NCBI GenBank assembly: GCA_036960175.1
Contig: JBALWH010000005.1
Coordinates: 143,669-207,668 of the forward strand
Reading direction: 5' to 3'
DNA: 64,000 bases
From: Motiliproteus sp036960175
Lineage (GTDB): Bacteria > Pseudomonadota > Gammaproteobacteria > Pseudomonadales > Balneatricaceae
The notes beneath the pieces are model-generated. The model saw nothing but the letters and a program-made list of their open reading frames with translations, made no database searches and had not been told where the DNA came from. This document shows, in pieces, positions 63,251 through 64,000 of this stretch; the first letter of the stretch is position 1; the number at the start of each line of letters is the position of its first letter. A program made the position numbers and the translations under genes.

Positions 63251-63826
63251 CTATTCGTCTACCGAGGCTAGTTGATCATCCACGATTTCGCAGAGCCAAT
63301 GGCCTATAAAGATATGAACTTCCTGGATACGGGCCGTTTCATCGCAGTCAACAATGACCGAACAATCCGCTATCGACGCCAACTTGCCGCCATCACGACC
63401 CAGCAAAGACGCGGTCTGAACACCCATACGCGCAGCCTGTTCGACACCCTGAATGACATTGCCGCTATTACCAGAGGTTGAAATCCCAATAACCAAATCA
63501 CCGGGGCGAGCCAACGCCTCTATCTGCCGAGCAAACAAACTATCAAAGTCATAATCATTGGTATGAGCGGTCAGTAACGAGGTATCAGTTGTCAACGCTA
63601 TAGATGGCAAAGGCCGGCGCTCCGCTTTATAGCGCACCATAAACTCCGCTGCCAGGTGCTGACAATCAGCCGCACTGCCGCCGTTACCCATCCACAGGAC
63701 CTTGCCGCCACTACGCAAGCAGCCGACGACAGCAGCAGCCAGCAGCAAGACGTCTGGAGCCAAAGCCCCTGCCTGGGAAAACACTTGCTGGTGACGGCGC
63801 AGCGCATTCTCATAACTGTCGATCAA
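63251..63826 (-). CDS. gmhA: Sedoheptulose-7-phosphate isomerase
   Basis: 191 residues from TTG 63826, SIS domain. LWMGNGGSAADCQHLAAEF, GISTSGNSGNVI and QEVHIFIGHWLCEIVD are present, with the GmhA catalytic histidine eight residues after the glutamine (DiaA has asparagine there). The TTG is preferred over the ATG at 63862 because AGGGGA lies just upstream, it gives the usual 192-residue length, and the ATG overlaps the promoter -10. It is the first gene of the heptose operon with hldE, hldD and waaF. Confidence 0.9.
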   Translation of the reverse strand: MIDSYENALRRHQQVFSQAGALAPDVLLLAAAVVGCLRSGGKVLWMGNGGSAADCQHLAAEFMVRYKAERRPLPSIALTTDTSLLTAHTNDYDFDSLFARQIEALARPGDLVIGISTSGNSGNVIQGVEQAARMGVQTASLLGRDGGKLASIADCSVIVDCDETARIQEVHIFIGHWLCEIVDDQLASVDE

Positions 63827-63860
63827 GTGGCGTCCCCTATGATATCCAACAAAAAGCGGC

Positions 63861-63866
63861 ATTATA
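63861..63866 (-). promoter_or_regulatory. -10 element of the gmhA-hldE-hldD-waaF operon
   Basis: A perfect TATAAT on the minus strand, 35 bases before the TTG start of gmhA. The -35 is weak (TTTACT 15 bp away). Confidence 0.65.
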
Positions 63867-63919
63867 TCAGAGCAGGGGGGCAGTAAACCATGTTACTTGC
63901 AGGGCCCCTTAACAAGCGC

Positions 63920-63948
63920 TTGACAGCCCCTGATAAACAAGCTTAAAT
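63920..63948 (+). promoter_or_regulatory. Promoter of tRNA-Phe
   Basis: TTGACA (63920-63925), 17-base spacer, TTAAAT (63943-63948), followed by a GC-rich ACGCGCC discriminator typical of stringently controlled stable-RNA promoters. The tRNA starts 14 bases after the -10. Confidence 0.8.
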
Positions 63949-63962
63949 ACGCGCCTTCTGAT

Positions 63963-64000
63963 GCCCGGATAGCTCAGTCGGTAGAGCAGAGGATTGAAAA
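63963..64000 (+). tRNA. tRNA-Phe (GAA), 3' part outside window
   Basis: Acceptor stem GCCCGGA, D-arm TAGCTCAGTCGGTAGAGCA and the anticodon loop TTGAAAA with GAA at 63996-63998 match bacterial tRNA-Phe. The gene continues beyond the right edge. Confidence 0.93.

Noticed and set aside
63251..63826. DiaA (replication initiator partner) instead of GmhA
   Set aside because: The GmhA catalytic histidine is present and the gene heads a heptose operon.

Overview
The window reads as an ordinary chromosomal segment of a marine-type Gammaproteobacterium, most likely an Oceanospirillales-like lineage. Core genes are gammaproteobacterial in type (comM, ubiK, glnK-amtB, folD, trmB, ilvD, uvrD, type-II homoserine kinase, polA, argA/argE, glnE, ilvE, msbA, waaA, heptose genes), base composition is close to balanced, and c-di-GMP genes are numerous. 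The genus is not determined. There is no prophage, insertion sequence or CRISPR array.

Layout. 1-6.4 kb: a receiver-GGDEF-EAL protein cut by the left edge, comM, ubiK, then glnK-amtB-glnK behind a sigma54 promoter and an NtrC-like palindrome. 6.5-9.3 kb: a solitary arginine succinyltransferase and a cysteine-synthase-like enzyme divergent from an Lrp/AsnC regulator. 9.4-17.1 kb: a binding-protein/PAS/GGDEF fusion, folD, trmB, ilvD, and a small membrane protein with a Crp/Fnr regulator and a DUF2892 protein. 17.2-25.7 kb is the most accessory part: a decayed phoU remnant; a same-strand cluster of hotdog protein, class II aldolase with a vestigial dehydrogenase tail, a 140-bp palindromic repeat, an LsrK-type (autoinducer-2) kinase and a cupin; a cNMP-binding HD-GYP protein; a Cache-GGDEF protein; and an internally deleted GGDEF-EAL relic preceded by heptamer repeats and carrying a perfect 17-bp palindrome.

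25.7-48 kb: uvrD, thrB, a DUF2782 protein, polA with a convincing small-RNA candidate downstream, a glycine-zipper protein, a PepSY protein with a PhoP/PhoQ-like two-component system, a two-gene operon of sugar-type binding protein plus diguanylate cyclase, argA, argE, a Pit transporter with its PhoU-like partner, a CYTH triphosphatase with glnE, and ilvE. 49-64 kb is an LPS core/lipid A island: kdkA, GT9 glycosyltransferase, waaA, msbA, an LpxL-like acyltransferase, further glycosyltransferases, and the leftward operon gmhA-hldE-hldD-waaF-waaL-waaE. A tRNA-Phe gene runs off the right edge.

Two themes stand out. First, c-di-GMP: five intact GGDEF/EAL/HD-GYP genes plus one relic, two of them tied to periplasmic binding proteins (one fused, one as a separate gene). 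Second, an LsrK-like kinase without the usual lsr transporter, LsrF or LsrG, accompanied by an unusual aldolase, a cupin and a hotdog protein. Its substrate cannot be told from sequence alone, but this cluster is the best candidate here for an undescribed pathway. All assignments come from reading the sequence and from remembered family motifs; no database search was run.
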